Source: a virus
Virus record (IMG/VR): IMGVR_UViG_3300031251_000015
Location: 1-64,000 of that record
DNA length: 64,000 bases
Direction: 5' to 3' (one strand)
Below the pieces are notes generated by a model, which had not been told where the DNA came from, searched no databases, and saw nothing but the letters and a program-made list of their open reading frames with translations. Every line of letters starts with the position of its first letter. Position 1 is the stretch's first letter. The position numbers were made by a program, and so were the translations under genes. Shown here in pieces: positions 9,439-18,910 of the stretch.

Positions 9439-10059
9439 TTACTGAAAATAACTTCGTAGCTCTTCAATAAACTTTTTACGTTCTAATTCTCTTTCTAACT
9501 GACGTTTAAAGTCAGCTCCTTCATTAACTGGTTGAATAAATGCTTTTTGTGTTGACGGGTCATGCACACAATCAAATGTTACTAATTTATATTCATCTAC
9601 TGTGGTGCTATCGTAACCTTCAGTTATTGAACCAAAGCCACGACTTGAAATACCCACAGTACAGTTGTTTCTAATTAATGCACCGAGTAGTCTGCCAGAA
9701 GGAGTTCCAGCTGGGCCTGGGTCATCAAATACAACAGCTTCACCAATTAAATCGCTACCTGAAAACTTTAAAGTAGTTATTACATGACTTACATTCTTTA
9801 AAGATACTGTAGGAGATTGATCTGCTGGGTGGTCTAATTCCCCAAACATATTACGAGACATTAAGCTTTCACTTGCTTCCTGAATGGCTTTATCTAATAC
9901 CTTATAAGGATAGATTCTTCCATTTTGATTTTTTGAATCTGCTCGTTGAAAAATACCACGAATTTTCAAACTTTTCCATGAAGATTGTGGATTAATTTTC
10001 TCTTCCAGCACTTCAAAGCCGTGTGTGGATGAGGTTATTTCAACTAATTGGTTAAACAT
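9439..10059 (-). CDS. Prohead serine protease (T4 gp21-like)
   Basis: 206 aa, matching T4 gp21 (212 aa), peptidase S77 family. MFGELDHPADQSP carries the conserved His (residue 77) and VGISSRGFGSI the catalytic Ser (138 or 139). The enzyme matures the prohead by cutting capsid, scaffold and internal proteins after (L/I)xE. The N-terminus reads KIRGIFQRADSKNQNGRIYP, also typical. It sits between the acidic core protein and scaffold. Candidate substrates in this window are the capsid protein (LTE-A) and several proteins with targeting-like N-termini. Confidence 0.93.
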   Translation of the reverse strand: MFNQLVEITSSTHGFEVLEEKINPQSSWKSLKIRGIFQRADSKNQNGRIYPYKVLDKAIQEASESLMSRNMFGELDHPADQSPTVSLKNVSHVITTLKFSGSDLIGEAVVFDDPGPAGTPSGRLLGALIRNNCTVGISSRGFGSITEGYDSTTVDEYKLVTFDCVHDPSTQKAFIQPVNEGADFKRQLERELERKKFIEELRSYFQ

Positions 10060-10071
10060 TATTAATCCCTA

Positions 10072-11343
10072 TTAAACTACGGGTTGATTCTGTGGTTCTT
10101 GTTGAGGAAGTTCTGGAGACTGGCCCATAGGATTTTCACCAAGTTCTTCAGTTGGTTCACCCTCTTCTTCTGGCTCTTCTGCTGAATCTGGATCTTCTCC
10201 TTCGTCGTCATTCTTGAGTTCGATTTCTTCAGCACCTAAATCTTGTTCTGGTGTATACAAATCCGAATCAAGGAAATATTCTAATACTGGATGCCACTGT
10301 GCTTCTATTGAAGAAAGTTCGTCATCAGCTAACTCAGGACTATTTAAAACATCTATATCATGCTTAAGTTTATCGTCTAAATCTGCGTTAACCTTTGCAT
10401 TTTCCGGATTATTAGCCTCACGACTAACGAACTCTGACATGCCATTGAGAATAGACAGTAATACAGTTTTGTGCAGTTCTTTGATTTCTTCATCACTTAA
10501 TTTAGAAGGATCGAATTCTTCAAATTCGTGCTTTCCTTCTTCCTCTTCTGGAAATTCATTTTCTATATCTTCTGGAGCGCTATAATCTTCTCCTTCAATA
10601 TCGTCATCTTCTTCATTTTCAAACTTGCCATCATCTAATTTATAACCGTTATCAAGTTCATGGCTAATATCATCATTAGCTTCTGTTAACGTTTTAGCAG
10701 TTTCAAAAAGTTTTTCAGTAAGTATTTCTGCTAAATCTTTATTACCAAGTAGGGCGTCTTCTACTATTGGTAACACTTTTGTTTTACCAAGGAATAAAAC
10801 ACAGCCACAAGTTTCAATTAATGAAGCGCATTCTGCTACATCAAACTCTTTACTTTCAGCTAATGTGGCAAGAGAAAAAACTTCAGACTTAAATTCAGAA
10901 ATTTGTGAAGTTGCTTTCTTACGAAGTTTAAATCCTGGTGCCTTTTTTACCAAGTTTTCTGTAAATGTTTGTGGAAATTTTGTTCGAAGAAGATTAAACT
11001 GATAAAATTCCTCACAGAAATTCCTCATGTCTTCTTCAGCGGTAACATAGTCATCCTCAACTAAATTATCAATAAGTTTAAATAATGATTCTTTTAATTC
11101 CTTTTCAGTATCTTTAGCTGAAACATAAATGACCTCATTGTCTAGTATATCATCGGAGGTCATTTTAGCTTCTGCCAAATTATGTTTAAACTTGGCTATG
11201 ACTAAATAATTATTTTTCTGGAATAACACAGCATCATCTGTATATTCTAGAATGGTGCAATCTTCTGTTAAAAGATTACATAGTTTTTGCCCTAAAGCAG
11301 CATTACCGCTCTTAAGAATACTTGTTAAAGTCTTTAAACTCAT
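10072..11343 (-). CDS. Acidic prohead core protein (gp67/gp68 position)
   Basis: 423 aa with a very acidic C-terminal half (runs of Glu and Asp such as NEEDDDIEGEDY and EEPEEEGEPTEE) ending in a Pro/Gln-rich tail. The N-terminus MSLKTLTSILKSGNAALGQ is an amphipathic helix followed by NLLTEDC, a possible protease site. T4 encodes the small core proteins gp67 and gp68 at this place, between portal and protease; this is far larger. I see no enzymatic motif. A core or internal head function is inferred from position, charge and N-terminus only. Confidence 0.65.
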   Translation of the reverse strand: MSLKTLTSILKSGNAALGQKLCNLLTEDCTILEYTDDAVLFQKNNYLVIAKFKHNLAEAKMTSDDILDNEVIYVSAKDTEKELKESLFKLIDNLVEDDYVTAEEDMRNFCEEFYQFNLLRTKFPQTFTENLVKKAPGFKLRKKATSQISEFKSEVFSLATLAESKEFDVAECASLIETCGCVLFLGKTKVLPIVEDALLGNKDLAEILTEKLFETAKTLTEANDDISHELDNGYKLDDGKFENEEDDDIEGEDYSAPEDIENEFPEEEEGKHEFEEFDPSKLSDEEIKELHKTVLLSILNGMSEFVSREANNPENAKVNADLDDKLKHDIDVLNSPELADDELSSIEAQWHPVLEYFLDSDLYTPEQDLGAEEIELKNDDEGEDPDSAEEPEEEGEPTEELGENPMGQSPELPQQEPQNQPVV

Positions 11344-11377
11344 TAGAATGCCTTTTCTAAAATGTAGTTACTTACAT

Positions 11378-11401
11378 CCATACTTACAATTTAATTATAT
11401 A
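11378..11401 (-). promoter_or_regulatory. Motif B promoter-like site for head genes
   Basis: Minus strand TATATAATTAAATTGTAAG, upstream of the 423-aa core protein, protease, scaffold and capsid genes and in the 80-base gap after portal. Confidence 0.5.
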
Positions 11402-11423
11402 AAACCACTAACACTTTAATATA

Positions 11424-13358
11424 CTATTCAAATATCTCTTCTGGTTCTGTTAAACTTGATTTTTTATTTTCCACAAGAGAGGTAACACATCGTTTTTTAT
11501 CATGAAGTGGAAGTAAACCACCATCTTTAATACTTTCTTCTAATATTTTTATACTATTCTTATATCTAACAACTTCACATACAGTGTCATTTGTTTCTAA
11601 AATTAAACCACCAATATATCGTCTATTTTGCATTAAAGGAACTCCAGCTTGGCCACCCATATCTGGAGACATTGGTTGACCACCTTGTTGTGATTGATCT
11701 GGCATCTGTTCAGCGCCCATATCTTCTGGTGACATTCCTTGACCACCCATATTAGAGAAATCTTCTCCACCCATAGGCATTCCTCCACCCATACCGCCCA
11801 TTCCTTCCATGCCAGCTTGTGGTGCTGTAGGATCAATTTTAAATATCTCTTCAATTTCAGCGTCTGATTTATTTAATACAGTTTTAGCTACCCAACGACG
11901 ATTAGCTCCCCAACCAGTCCATTTAGCTGCTAAATCAAGTAAAGCACCATCGTTTTCTATTCTTGCTTTTTCTTCAACATAGGAAGGACGAGACATTACT
12001 AAATTAAAAGATTTTAATTCAGTCTTACTTGAAATACCCCGAATAGCTAAATGAATAAAACACAAATCTTTAATAGCTTCAAGAAAATCTTCTTGAATAT
12101 TTTGAATGGCCTTACTAAAAGTAACATTCTGCTGTGATAACATTCCCTTTGAAGATACATCACCTTCGTATCCAAGGAAAGATTTAGGAACTTTAAGAGC
12201 AGAAAATAGCCGATTATTTAAAAATTCTACATCCTCAATCTTACCGATATCAGCAACTCCAGCCAGTTGTTCTACTTTAGTTGCTCCATTTTTCTGCATT
12301 GGAATATATAAGTTAGCATTCATATCAAGCAGCTGATAACGTTCATTAAGTTTACCAGTTGGATCAAAATACTCTTTTTTAGCTAATGCGTTTATCTGTT
12401 TCTTTACTATATTTTCAGCATCAGCGCCTTGATTGTTTCCTACATCAACGTAAAAAACTAATCTGGTTGGTGCCCTGTTTAATCTATAAATAATAAGAGA
12501 ATCAAATAATAAATCAAGTTTCTTCCAAGTATCTACAGCTGCGTCTAACGGGCTTGTTCCATAAGGCATAAACAAACCATTTCCACGAAGTTTAAAGTGT
12601 AGCATTTCATATTTTAAGAAAGTTATTAAAGAATTTTCGTTTTCTTTTTGAGCACTATCACCTGTCATATAAGGTAACGATAGAGTATTAAGATTTACAT
12701 ATGGATTTGTAGTAGCTGAACTAACATTGGCATTCTGAACAGCGCTCTTTAACACGTCTATATCTTGAACGTATCCAATTAAACTTCCCTTATCTTCTAG
12801 TCTATAAACAGAAATAGCGTCTATTTCAGTTAAATCAGTTACTCCGCCTACTGAATCTAATTTTAACGCCACAAAATGGTCACCATATTTAACCATATTT
12901 CGTATAATAGACCAACTTCTATAATTATTTATTCCTAAATCAGTTAATAATGTTTCAAGTTCATCTTGAATGTAACGAGAAGAAGAGTGGACACCAACTA
13001 CTTTACCTTGTTGATTTTTTTGAGTGGCTTCATTAGCATAAACATCAATGGCTGAAGCTATTAAATCAGTGTCCATTCTATCATACATAGTATATCTACC
13101 ATGTCGTAGAGTTTCTCGTTCAAGATATTTATGATAATTTTTTCCTAAACCTTCTTCATTAAAAATTGTTCCACGGCCCATTCCCTTTTTGGAAATTACC
13201 GTTGGTTCTACTGCCGGTTTAGCTGATAGTTCTCTATTAGTGGTGCTTAATGCTTTTTCAATAGAGTTTCTCGCAACAAACTCTCCTGGTTTGCTGTTAC
13301 TAAATACTCTGCCAAGTGCCGTAAATATATTTTTAAGTTGGAAAGGTGAATCGGCCAT
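11424..13358 (-). CDS. Portal protein (T4 gp20-like)
   Basis: 644 aa. It would form the dodecameric head vertex for DNA entry. Typical segments are RHGRYTMYDRMDTDLIASAI, DVYANEATQKN, LNRAPTRLVFYVDVGN and VPKSFLGYEGDVSSKGMLSQ. After about residue 515 there is a Met/Gly/Pro/Gln-rich low-complexity linker (GGMGGGMPMGGEDFS) and then an unusual 70-residue tail with two Cys that T4 gp20 lacks. The stop is TAG, with TAA ten codons later. It follows terminase, and a start at 13358 is supported by family alignment at GRVFSNSKPGEF. Confidence 0.93.
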   Translation of the reverse strand: MADSPFQLKNIFTALGRVFSNSKPGEFVARNSIEKALSTTNRELSAKPAVEPTVISKKGMGRGTIFNEEGLGKNYHKYLERETLRHGRYTMYDRMDTDLIASAIDVYANEATQKNQQGKVVGVHSSSRYIQDELETLLTDLGINNYRSWSIIRNMVKYGDHFVALKLDSVGGVTDLTEIDAISVYRLEDKGSLIGYVQDIDVLKSAVQNANVSSATTNPYVNLNTLSLPYMTGDSAQKENENSLITFLKYEMLHFKLRGNGLFMPYGTSPLDAAVDTWKKLDLLFDSLIIYRLNRAPTRLVFYVDVGNNQGADAENIVKKQINALAKKEYFDPTGKLNERYQLLDMNANLYIPMQKNGATKVEQLAGVADIGKIEDVEFLNNRLFSALKVPKSFLGYEGDVSSKGMLSQQNVTFSKAIQNIQEDFLEAIKDLCFIHLAIRGISSKTELKSFNLVMSRPSYVEEKARIENDGALLDLAAKWTGWGANRRWVAKTVLNKSDAEIEEIFKIDPTAPQAGMEGMGGMGGGMPMGGEDFSNMGGQGMSPEDMGAEQMPDQSQQGGQPMSPDMGGQAGVPLMQNRRYIGGLILETNDTVCEVVRYKNSIKILEESIKDGGLLPLHDKKRCVTSLVENKKSSLTEPEEIFE

Positions 13359-13419
13359 ATATTTAATTCCCTAGTTTTACTCTGTTAAGTAGTTCTTCTG
13401 CTAGCATCTCATCATATCG

Positions 13420-13548
13420 TTAAAAGTTTCCTTTGTGAGCAATATATAAATGACAAGATTTACATACAGCCATTATTTTATTTTTACTTATATAAAATTC
13501 TGTTGCATCTTTTTCCAGTTGACATTTTTTACACTTCTTAACAACCAT
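13420..13548 (-). CDS. Small zinc-binding protein, 42 aa
   Basis: ATG at 13548, directly after the terminase stop. It has CKKCQLEKDATEFYISKNK then CKSCH, a four-cysteine zinc knuckle of the kind found at the N-terminus of many phage HNH or endonuclease-VII-like proteins. It could be a complete small protein or the truncated start of such a nuclease. After its TAA the same frame stays open for RYDEMLAEELLNRVKLGN, and an ATG inside this gives a 14-codon frame (13363-13407) ending just before portal. No function is claimed. Confidence 0.6.
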   Translation of the reverse strand: MVVKKCKKCQLEKDATEFYISKNKIMAVCKSCHLYIAHKGNF

Positions 13549-13550
13549 AA

Positions 13551-15527
13551 TTAGTTATTCCTGAATAAAAACCGTTGATGCATTTCAGTAATGGTTCTAA
13601 ACTCGTCACTAAAAATATCTTCAATAGTGAATTTTCGAGCCATCGGTATTAATGAAATAGATTCAGCTAAACTATAACTATTATCTAATACAAGATTACC
13701 CATATTACCTATTAACTCATCTGCTGCTATTCTCTTTTCAAACTCTTCAACTGGATGCTGTAAATCCAATTCATCAAGACCAGACCCAGCGTATTCTCCA
13801 GATTTTATTTTGTGATATAGAGTTAATCTGCTATTTAACATTTCTTTTGATATACCCATTTTAGCAGAATGATACTCTAAATAATCATCAGAATATTCAC
13901 CGTTAGACAGTGTAGCCCTAGCATCATAAGCAAAGTTAGAATCTATATGAGGTCTGTGTACAGTTTCTCTTGGAGTTAAAGTAACTACTGATAAAGCCAA
14001 GGCAAGAACAGCATCGTCTTGTCCATGTTTAGCTTCCATTTTTCTTGTACCATCAGAGTATACAGCACCAGCAGTAAAATTTTCCATTTGTAATCGTAAC
14101 CTAGAACTTTTTAATCCTCTTGAATGTACTGGATTATTATAAAATAAAATAAGTTTCTCTATTAATAATGACCGAGTAGCACGATTAGTCTGGAACCCTG
14201 GTGTATTTTTAACGGGATCATACCAAATATTGTTGTATCTTCGTTGTTCAAGTAAATAAAATACCATTTCAGAATACGAGTTAGATTCAATTACTAACAT
14301 AGCGTTATTATAGTGTCTTGCCGTCTTAACTAATATGTCTACGAAAACTTCAGTTGGTAATTTTCCAACATATTCAGCGCATTGTTCATAAGTATCTTGG
14401 TCTATAACTTGAAAACTTGTATAGTCTTTTGCAGTTATTTTATTAGAAGCACAATCTACTCCTATTATATATCTGCCATGCGGATCAGCTTTATGCCACA
14501 TATAAAGAGTATCCTCATATGTAGCACCACCATACACTTTATTTAGAATAGGTGAAGATAAATTAAAACTACTTAATACTTCTTTTGTAAATAAAGAATA
14601 TAAGTTAATATGAAACTCACACTCGTATTCCTGTCTAAACTTATCTTCGTTACCGTTATCTAATCTAATCTGGTCTTTCCTAAAATTAGGATTTTTAGTA
14701 AAGATTGACGATACTGTCCAAGGAAACTCATAAAGTTTCCAATTAACTTCATCTTTATCAGCACTTTGAGTTCTTGCTCTTGCTGTTGATACTGTTTTAT
14801 AGAACCAGTTATCAGGAGAATCGCCATTAGGAGTACTGATAGCAATAAGTTTACCATCGGAAGCGGCAACAGTAGGACCAATGGCTTTCACTACTTCATC
14901 ACATTCTTTAACGAATGACGCTTCGTCTAACAATACTAATGTGGCGGAGAATGAACGAGCAGCATTTGGATTAGATGTGATAGCCTTAACTGTAGATTTT
15001 GTATCAAACTCTACTGTATTTTTACTATACAATACACAAGATGGTTTAAGCCATTCTGGTAAAAATTCATACGCTGTTTTTAATTTTACAATAAACTCTT
15101 CCGCCGATTCTTTTCTATGGGCTACAATTAGACACCGCTTACCTTGTGAGAATATAGAAAACCACAATGCGTAAAACACCAGTGAGGTAGATACACCCAA
15201 CTGTCTTGCTTTGTTTACAATTACATATTTTTCATCAATGAAAGACTGTAATAATGTTTTCTGATATTCTTCTAACTTCATTGGGATAATACCAGCGCCG
15301 CCAGGACCAGTAATAAACCCATATGTTTCAGCAAAATATTGTATGTTATCTACACATTTTTTACGTTCATTTTCAATATAACTAATAAGAATATTTTTTG
15401 TTTCTTCTTCTGTCTTACCCTCAACTCTACATCGCTGAATAAGACGCTCTGGTTCATAAAAAATATGATGCTTATCTTCTACTTTATGTTGATACTTCTT
15501 GGCTAATACTTTTTTACTTATACTCAT
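13551..15527 (-). CDS. terL: Terminase large subunit (T4 gp17-like)
   Basis: 658 aa packaging motor. The ATPase domain has NKARQLGVSTS (Walker A variant, about residues 106-115) and ATLVLLDEASFV (Walker B with catalytic Glu, about 195-206), then LIAISTPNG as the coupling motif. The nuclease domain shows the acidic triad in YIIGVDCASNK, AMLVIESNSYSE and HGQDDAVLALALS. T4 gp17 is 610 aa. The start overlaps the stop of the small subunit (TAATG), showing coupling. Confidence 0.95.
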   Translation of the reverse strand: MSISKKVLAKKYQHKVEDKHHIFYEPERLIQRCRVEGKTEEETKNILISYIENERKKCVDNIQYFAETYGFITGPGGAGIIPMKLEEYQKTLLQSFIDEKYVIVNKARQLGVSTSLVFYALWFSIFSQGKRCLIVAHRKESAEEFIVKLKTAYEFLPEWLKPSCVLYSKNTVEFDTKSTVKAITSNPNAARSFSATLVLLDEASFVKECDEVVKAIGPTVAASDGKLIAISTPNGDSPDNWFYKTVSTARARTQSADKDEVNWKLYEFPWTVSSIFTKNPNFRKDQIRLDNGNEDKFRQEYECEFHINLYSLFTKEVLSSFNLSSPILNKVYGGATYEDTLYMWHKADPHGRYIIGVDCASNKITAKDYTSFQVIDQDTYEQCAEYVGKLPTEVFVDILVKTARHYNNAMLVIESNSYSEMVFYLLEQRRYNNIWYDPVKNTPGFQTNRATRSLLIEKLILFYNNPVHSRGLKSSRLRLQMENFTAGAVYSDGTRKMEAKHGQDDAVLALALSVVTLTPRETVHRPHIDSNFAYDARATLSNGEYSDDYLEYHSAKMGISKEMLNSRLTLYHKIKSGEYAGSGLDELDLQHPVEEFEKRIAADELIGNMGNLVLDNSYSLAESISLIPMARKFTIEDIFSDEFRTITEMHQRFLFRNN

Positions 15528-16048
15528 TACTCACCGCTCAAAAGTCTATCAACAGATGATTCTTTTAATGAATTTGATGAGTCGAAATGTTCAGTTTCAA
15601 ATTCAATTTCTTCTACATCTGCGTCTATTGTTTCAAAAGCAACTTGTTCTGCTTTCTTACTATCTATAGTTTTTTGGGTAGTTACTTTAGCACCAAGAGC
15701 AGCACCCATAGCAACTCCTGATAATATAGAATCGAAATCAGACATAACTGTTTTCTTTTTAGCTGCTACTTCAAGACCCTTATCAGTGACAAGAGTTTTC
15801 AAAATATCTATACGTTTCTTGAAAGTATCCATTCTAACTTCACTTAATCGCGCTAAAGCTATTGGAAAACTAACGTCAGTGGATTGAATAAGTCTATCTT
15901 TAAGTATTTCAATAATAGCATCTAAATCATCAGCTACTATATCTAAATCCTTAAGCATTTTTACTACTTCTGAATCAACAATGTCATTAGTTTTGTCAAT
16001 TCTAACAGCATTTTTGTCTTTTCTTGTTTGTGGAGTCATGTCAGCCAT
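15527..16048 (-). CDS. Probable terminase small subunit (T4 gp16-like)
   Basis: 173 aa, mostly helical, close to T4 gp16 (164 aa). It would bind the packaging start and stimulate the motor. Evidence is position and size: it is immediately upstream of and overlaps the large subunit by one base. The middle ALARLSEVRMDTFKKRIDIL is a plausible coiled-coil oligomerisation helix. The C-terminal third is acidic. No motif proves the assignment. Confidence 0.7.
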   Translation of the reverse strand: MADMTPQTRKDKNAVRIDKTNDIVDSEVVKMLKDLDIVADDLDAIIEILKDRLIQSTDVSFPIALARLSEVRMDTFKKRIDILKTLVTDKGLEVAAKKKTVMSDFDSILSGVAMGAALGAKVTTQKTIDSKKAEQVAFETIDADVEEIEFETEHFDSSNSLKESSVDRLLSGE

Positions 16049-16069
16049 ATTATAGCTTTCTAAAAATAG

Positions 16070-16549
16070 TTATCGTAGAGTCATTTCAGCATCAGTTCTT
16101 GTCTTAATAGCTTCAATTATATCAGTAAATCGCCCAAGATTTTTTGCTTTACCATCTACACAAATCTGAGCAAGCCATTTTTTATTCTTCTTGTCCCATC
16201 CAACACCTTTAATACCTGAAGTGTTATCCGCTCGTAAATCAGTATTTATAGTATTAATTGCACAAGTAGCTTCACGAAGATTACTCCAACAATTATTACT
16301 TGGGTTTCTATCAATATGGTCAATCAAATCTACCCAAGAGTTTGTCATATATAAAAAGGCTAACTGATGTGCTAAATATCCTATTCCATTTATTTTTATT
16401 TTTTTATACCCATCAGGTCTAGCACATCCCACTATTTTACCAATTTTCCATTTTCCTCTATTTACCTTACTTATGAAATCTCCAGTTAATGGTAGATATT
16501 CTAAAGTTTGTTTAAGTTCACTACTTGTAATAGTTCTTTGTGGTTTCAT
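16070..16549 (-). CDS. HNH endonuclease with AP2 DNA-binding domain
   Basis: 159 aa. HNH core: GIGYLAHQLAFLYMTN, then LIDHIDRNPSNNCWSNLREAT. The C-terminal AP2-like domain is SGIKGVGWDKKNKKWLAQI with LGRF. This HNH-AP2 layout is a common free-standing homing endonuclease. It sits between the methyltransferase-like gene, with ATG directly after its TAA, and terminase, so it is a passenger in the packaging operon. Confidence 0.92.
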   Translation of the reverse strand: MKPQRTITSSELKQTLEYLPLTGDFISKVNRGKWKIGKIVGCARPDGYKKIKINGIGYLAHQLAFLYMTNSWVDLIDHIDRNPSNNCWSNLREATCAINTINTDLRADNTSGIKGVGWDKKNKKWLAQICVDGKAKNLGRFTDIIEAIKTRTDAEMTLR

Positions 16550-17122
16550 TTAAAGTTTCTCAAATATAGTTATAATTCTAAATCTATGATTCGTACTTTT
16601 TAACATCCCGATACACGCTACTATTTTGAAATCTATTTTTCTAAATTGTGGAAGAACTTGGTCGAGCCATACCACATGACTGCCAGCAGTTAATCCATTA
16701 CCAAGAGCCTTCATTACTTTATTACGGTGTATCATAGTAGTTTGATAGTGGTCGCAATCCTCCACAGAATACGGAGGGTCAGCTAATACTAGATCAAAAG
16801 TAGATAAAGGAACGTTTAATAAAGTTTGAGCATCATCTATATAGTCTGGATTATTTGCGGCGTTAATATCAACTGTCTTTCCTGGAAATATAGCTGTATC
16901 TACTTTACCAGAAAATAAATGAAGAACATTAGTCTTATCTGGGAACATTGCCTTGATACGTTTAAGATAACCAGCAGGATATCCACCATAGTAAGTTGAT
17001 TTTACTTTATAATTGTTTCCCATTATAAAGGTTCCAACTACTCTTTCATCACCGCCAATAAAAAGAGACTTTGGAAATCCAGTTACCTTCTCATAATTTT
17101 CTATTCGTTCTTTCCAGTCCAT
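16550..17122 (-). CDS. DNA methyltransferase-like protein (DPPY motif)
   Basis: 190 aa from the ATG at 17122, one base after the sigma-factor stop; a longer start at 17149 would overlap that gene. LVLADPPYSVEDC is the motif IV of N6-adenine or N4-cytosine DNA methyltransferases, and VLHLFSGKVD near residue 75 resembles the SAM-binding motif I (usually FxGxG) but is degenerate. It is short for a full methyltransferase and has no visible target-recognition domain. It may modify phage DNA against restriction or be a non-catalytic relative. Confidence is good for the fold, low for activity. Confidence 0.7.
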   Translation of the reverse strand: MDWKERIENYEKVTGFPKSLFIGGDERVVGTFIMGNNYKVKSTYYGGYPAGYLKRIKAMFPDKTNVLHLFSGKVDTAIFPGKTVDINAANNPDYIDDAQTLLNVPLSTFDLVLADPPYSVEDCDHYQTTMIHRNKVMKALGNGLTAGSHVVWLDQVLPQFRKIDFKIVACIGMLKSTNHRFRIITIFEKL

Positions 17123-17123
17123 A

Positions 17124-18101
17124 TTATTCGCTATCTTCCTTGCTATCACCTACATTAGCTAATTCAGAAAATATTACTAATGGCCCGAATATCATTTTTA
17201 TAAGTTCAAGAGCGTCAACAACATCCTTAACTTTAACACCACATTCATTTTTCAAAGTAAAAAGTAAATTATGAACCAATCTTGATGAAGCCTCTGGTGA
17301 TTTAAGAAGCTCTAAAAGTTTTGTAATTATCATCTTATTCATATCAGAAATTAATTCATCGTCTGAATCTTTTAGTGTCTCTAATACTAATAAGAACTCC
17401 TGAAAAATAACAGGCCCATCCGTTACAGAATAAGCCTCATTACCATACAATCTCGACACATTTTCATAGCTTACATTTGTTATTCGTTCAGCGCCGTAAG
17501 TCATAGTAATAGTTGTAATTCCGTAGTTCAATACCATAGTAAAATAGGTATAAACTCTTGCGTAAATATCACGACCATTATCATCTGTTCCAACTATTCT
17601 TTTTGGATCAAACTTATCCATCGCCTGAATAATTTTTAATATAGCACTCTGAAATATCTCTTCATATGCTAATCCATGTTTATGTCTGGCATATTTGAAT
17701 ATAACACCATCTATTAATGGATAGCAATAAGTTAAAAAATCATTCCTAGCATCATAGTCTTTTGTATCATGCCATTTTGTCCAGAGATACTTACCAACAT
17801 CTTCAATAAAATAGTTATTAGACTTTTTGCCGCGTTTCTTTTTATTAGCAAGTTCCGGAAAGCGATCTGGGAATAAGAGATATGCTTTTAACAAAAAACT
17901 ATCCGAATACTTATCATTCGGATATTTGTCTAACATTTCTTTTATTATTCTTTTTTCCATGTATTCAACAGCCAATTTATCATACATCACTACACGATAA
18001 GAGTGTTTGGTATCTCGTCCAATATCTTCCTTGTCAATCCCCAAATCTTCACACATATCAGCATATGGAGTTAGATTATCTTTATCATTAGTTGGTATCA
18101 T
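17124..18101 (-). CDS. Sigma-70-like RNA polymerase sigma factor (gp55-like)
   Basis: 325 aa. Residues about 118-200 resemble sigma region 2: ARNDFLTYCYPLIDGVIFKY, then YEEIFQSAILKIIQAMDKFDP and RVYTYFTMVLNYGI, matching the region 2 pattern of leading helix, D/E-xx-Q-x-A-xx-(G/K)-(L/I) and F-xx-Y. No clear region 4 is visible, as in T4 gp55, the late sigma (185 aa). It probably redirects host RNA polymerase to phage promoters and is the best candidate reader of motif A or B. It lies upstream of packaging and head genes, overlapping the end of a GIY-YIG gene by 14 bases. Confidence 0.75.
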   Translation of the reverse strand: MIPTNDKDNLTPYADMCEDLGIDKEDIGRDTKHSYRVVMYDKLAVEYMEKRIIKEMLDKYPNDKYSDSFLLKAYLLFPDRFPELANKKKRGKKSNNYFIEDVGKYLWTKWHDTKDYDARNDFLTYCYPLIDGVIFKYARHKHGLAYEEIFQSAILKIIQAMDKFDPKRIVGTDDNGRDIYARVYTYFTMVLNYGITTITMTYGAERITNVSYENVSRLYGNEAYSVTDGPVIFQEFLLVLETLKDSDDELISDMNKMIITKLLELLKSPEASSRLVHNLLFTLKNECGVKVKDVVDALELIKMIFGPLVIFSELANVGDSKEDSE

Positions 18102-18795
18102 TTGTCTCTTTCCATGACTTATTACTTATAATATTGTATATAGCACCTTGAGACATACCATACCAAGAAGCTAACTCTTTTTGAGATATATTAAATATAC
18201 TATAGTTATTTTTTATGTTGTTTATTTGATTCCACGTAAGTTTAGCACTATTACTCTTATCTCCAGATAGTGCCACTCTATTTTTTTGTTTATGTTCTTC
18301 TGTACATTTTTTACCAGTATTAGCTGTTGATATTTTTTGTCTTGTTTCAGCTAATACTATTTTTCCTTTTTCAGATAAGGATATTTTTCTTTTATGTTCT
18401 TCTGATTTTATTTTACCTTTTTGAAACTTTGACATATTTTGTCTTGCTTCAAGTGAGATTATCTTATCTCGCATTCTTTGTTTAGTTTCTTCTGAAAGCT
18501 TATATCCACTAGGACCTTCTCCACCATCAGTAAAATTACATAAAGTATATCCATCAGACCTAAAAGTATGTATCCAATGAGTTTCTAACTTAAAGGCTTC
18601 ATGTTCTTCTTCACAAGGTATTAATTCTATTCTTACGCAATCTCTACCATCTTTTTTAATTATACTTTTAGCCCAGCTATTTCTATGGGCCGAAAAATCT
18701 AATGCTCTTTTTCTAGAACCCTTACCTACATAGAAAGGAGTTGTTCCATCTTTTCTATAATATATATAACAGTAAAAGCGTGTTTCTTGTTTCAA
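18088..18795 (-). CDS. GIY-YIG homing endonuclease, TTG start
   Basis: About 235 aa. The N-terminus RFYCYIYYRKDGTTPFYVGK is the GIY-YIG strand pair, followed by KRALDFSAH and several NUMOD repeats (EHKRKISLSEKGKIV, TRQKISTANTGKK). A C-terminal helix-turn-helix ends in ISQKELASWYGMSQGAIYN and SNKSWKE. No ATG is available: AAGAAGG at 18803-18809 is seven bases before TTG at 18795, which fixes the start; TTG at 18801 is too close. It overlaps the sigma-factor gene downstream. A deleted relative is recognisable at 41601. Confidence 0.9.
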   Translation of the reverse strand: MKQETRFYCYIYYRKDGTTPFYVGKGSRKRALDFSAHRNSWAKSIIKKDGRDCVRIELIPCEEEHEAFKLETHWIHTFRSDGYTLCNFTDGGEGPSGYKLSEETKQRMRDKIISLEARQNMSKFQKGKIKSEEHKRKISLSEKGKIVLAETRQKISTANTGKKCTEEHKQKNRVALSGDKSNSAKLTWNQINNIKNNYSIFNISQKELASWYGMSQGAIYNIISNKSWKETNDTN

Positions 18796-18831
18796 GAACA
18801 ATCCTTCTTAATTTAATTTATTAAAGTTAAT

Positions 18832-18855
18832 GATTATAAGTATTGTATCGACCAA
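18832..18855 (-). promoter_or_regulatory. Motif A promoter-like site before GIY-YIG/sigma operon
   Basis: Minus strand TTGGTCGATACAATAC followed by TTATAATC. It lies directly downstream of the uvsX terminator, so the endonuclease, sigma factor and packaging genes can be transcribed separately from uvsX. Confidence 0.6.
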
Positions 18856-18874
18856 AAACAATTTAATTATTAAT

Positions 18875-18910
18875 AAAAAATTGGGAAATCCGGCTAAAGA
18901 TTTCCCAATT
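18875..18910 (-). terminator. Intrinsic terminator after uvsX operon
   Basis: Twelve-base stem AATTGGGAAATC / GATTTCCCAATT with an 8-nt loop, followed on the minus strand by a T run. It lies 25 bases after the 88-aa gene. Confidence 0.9.

Noticed and set aside
14702-14720. Motif A-like GATTGACGATACTG inside the terminase gene
   Set aside because: In coding sequence, on the antisense strand, with no gene downstream in that direction.
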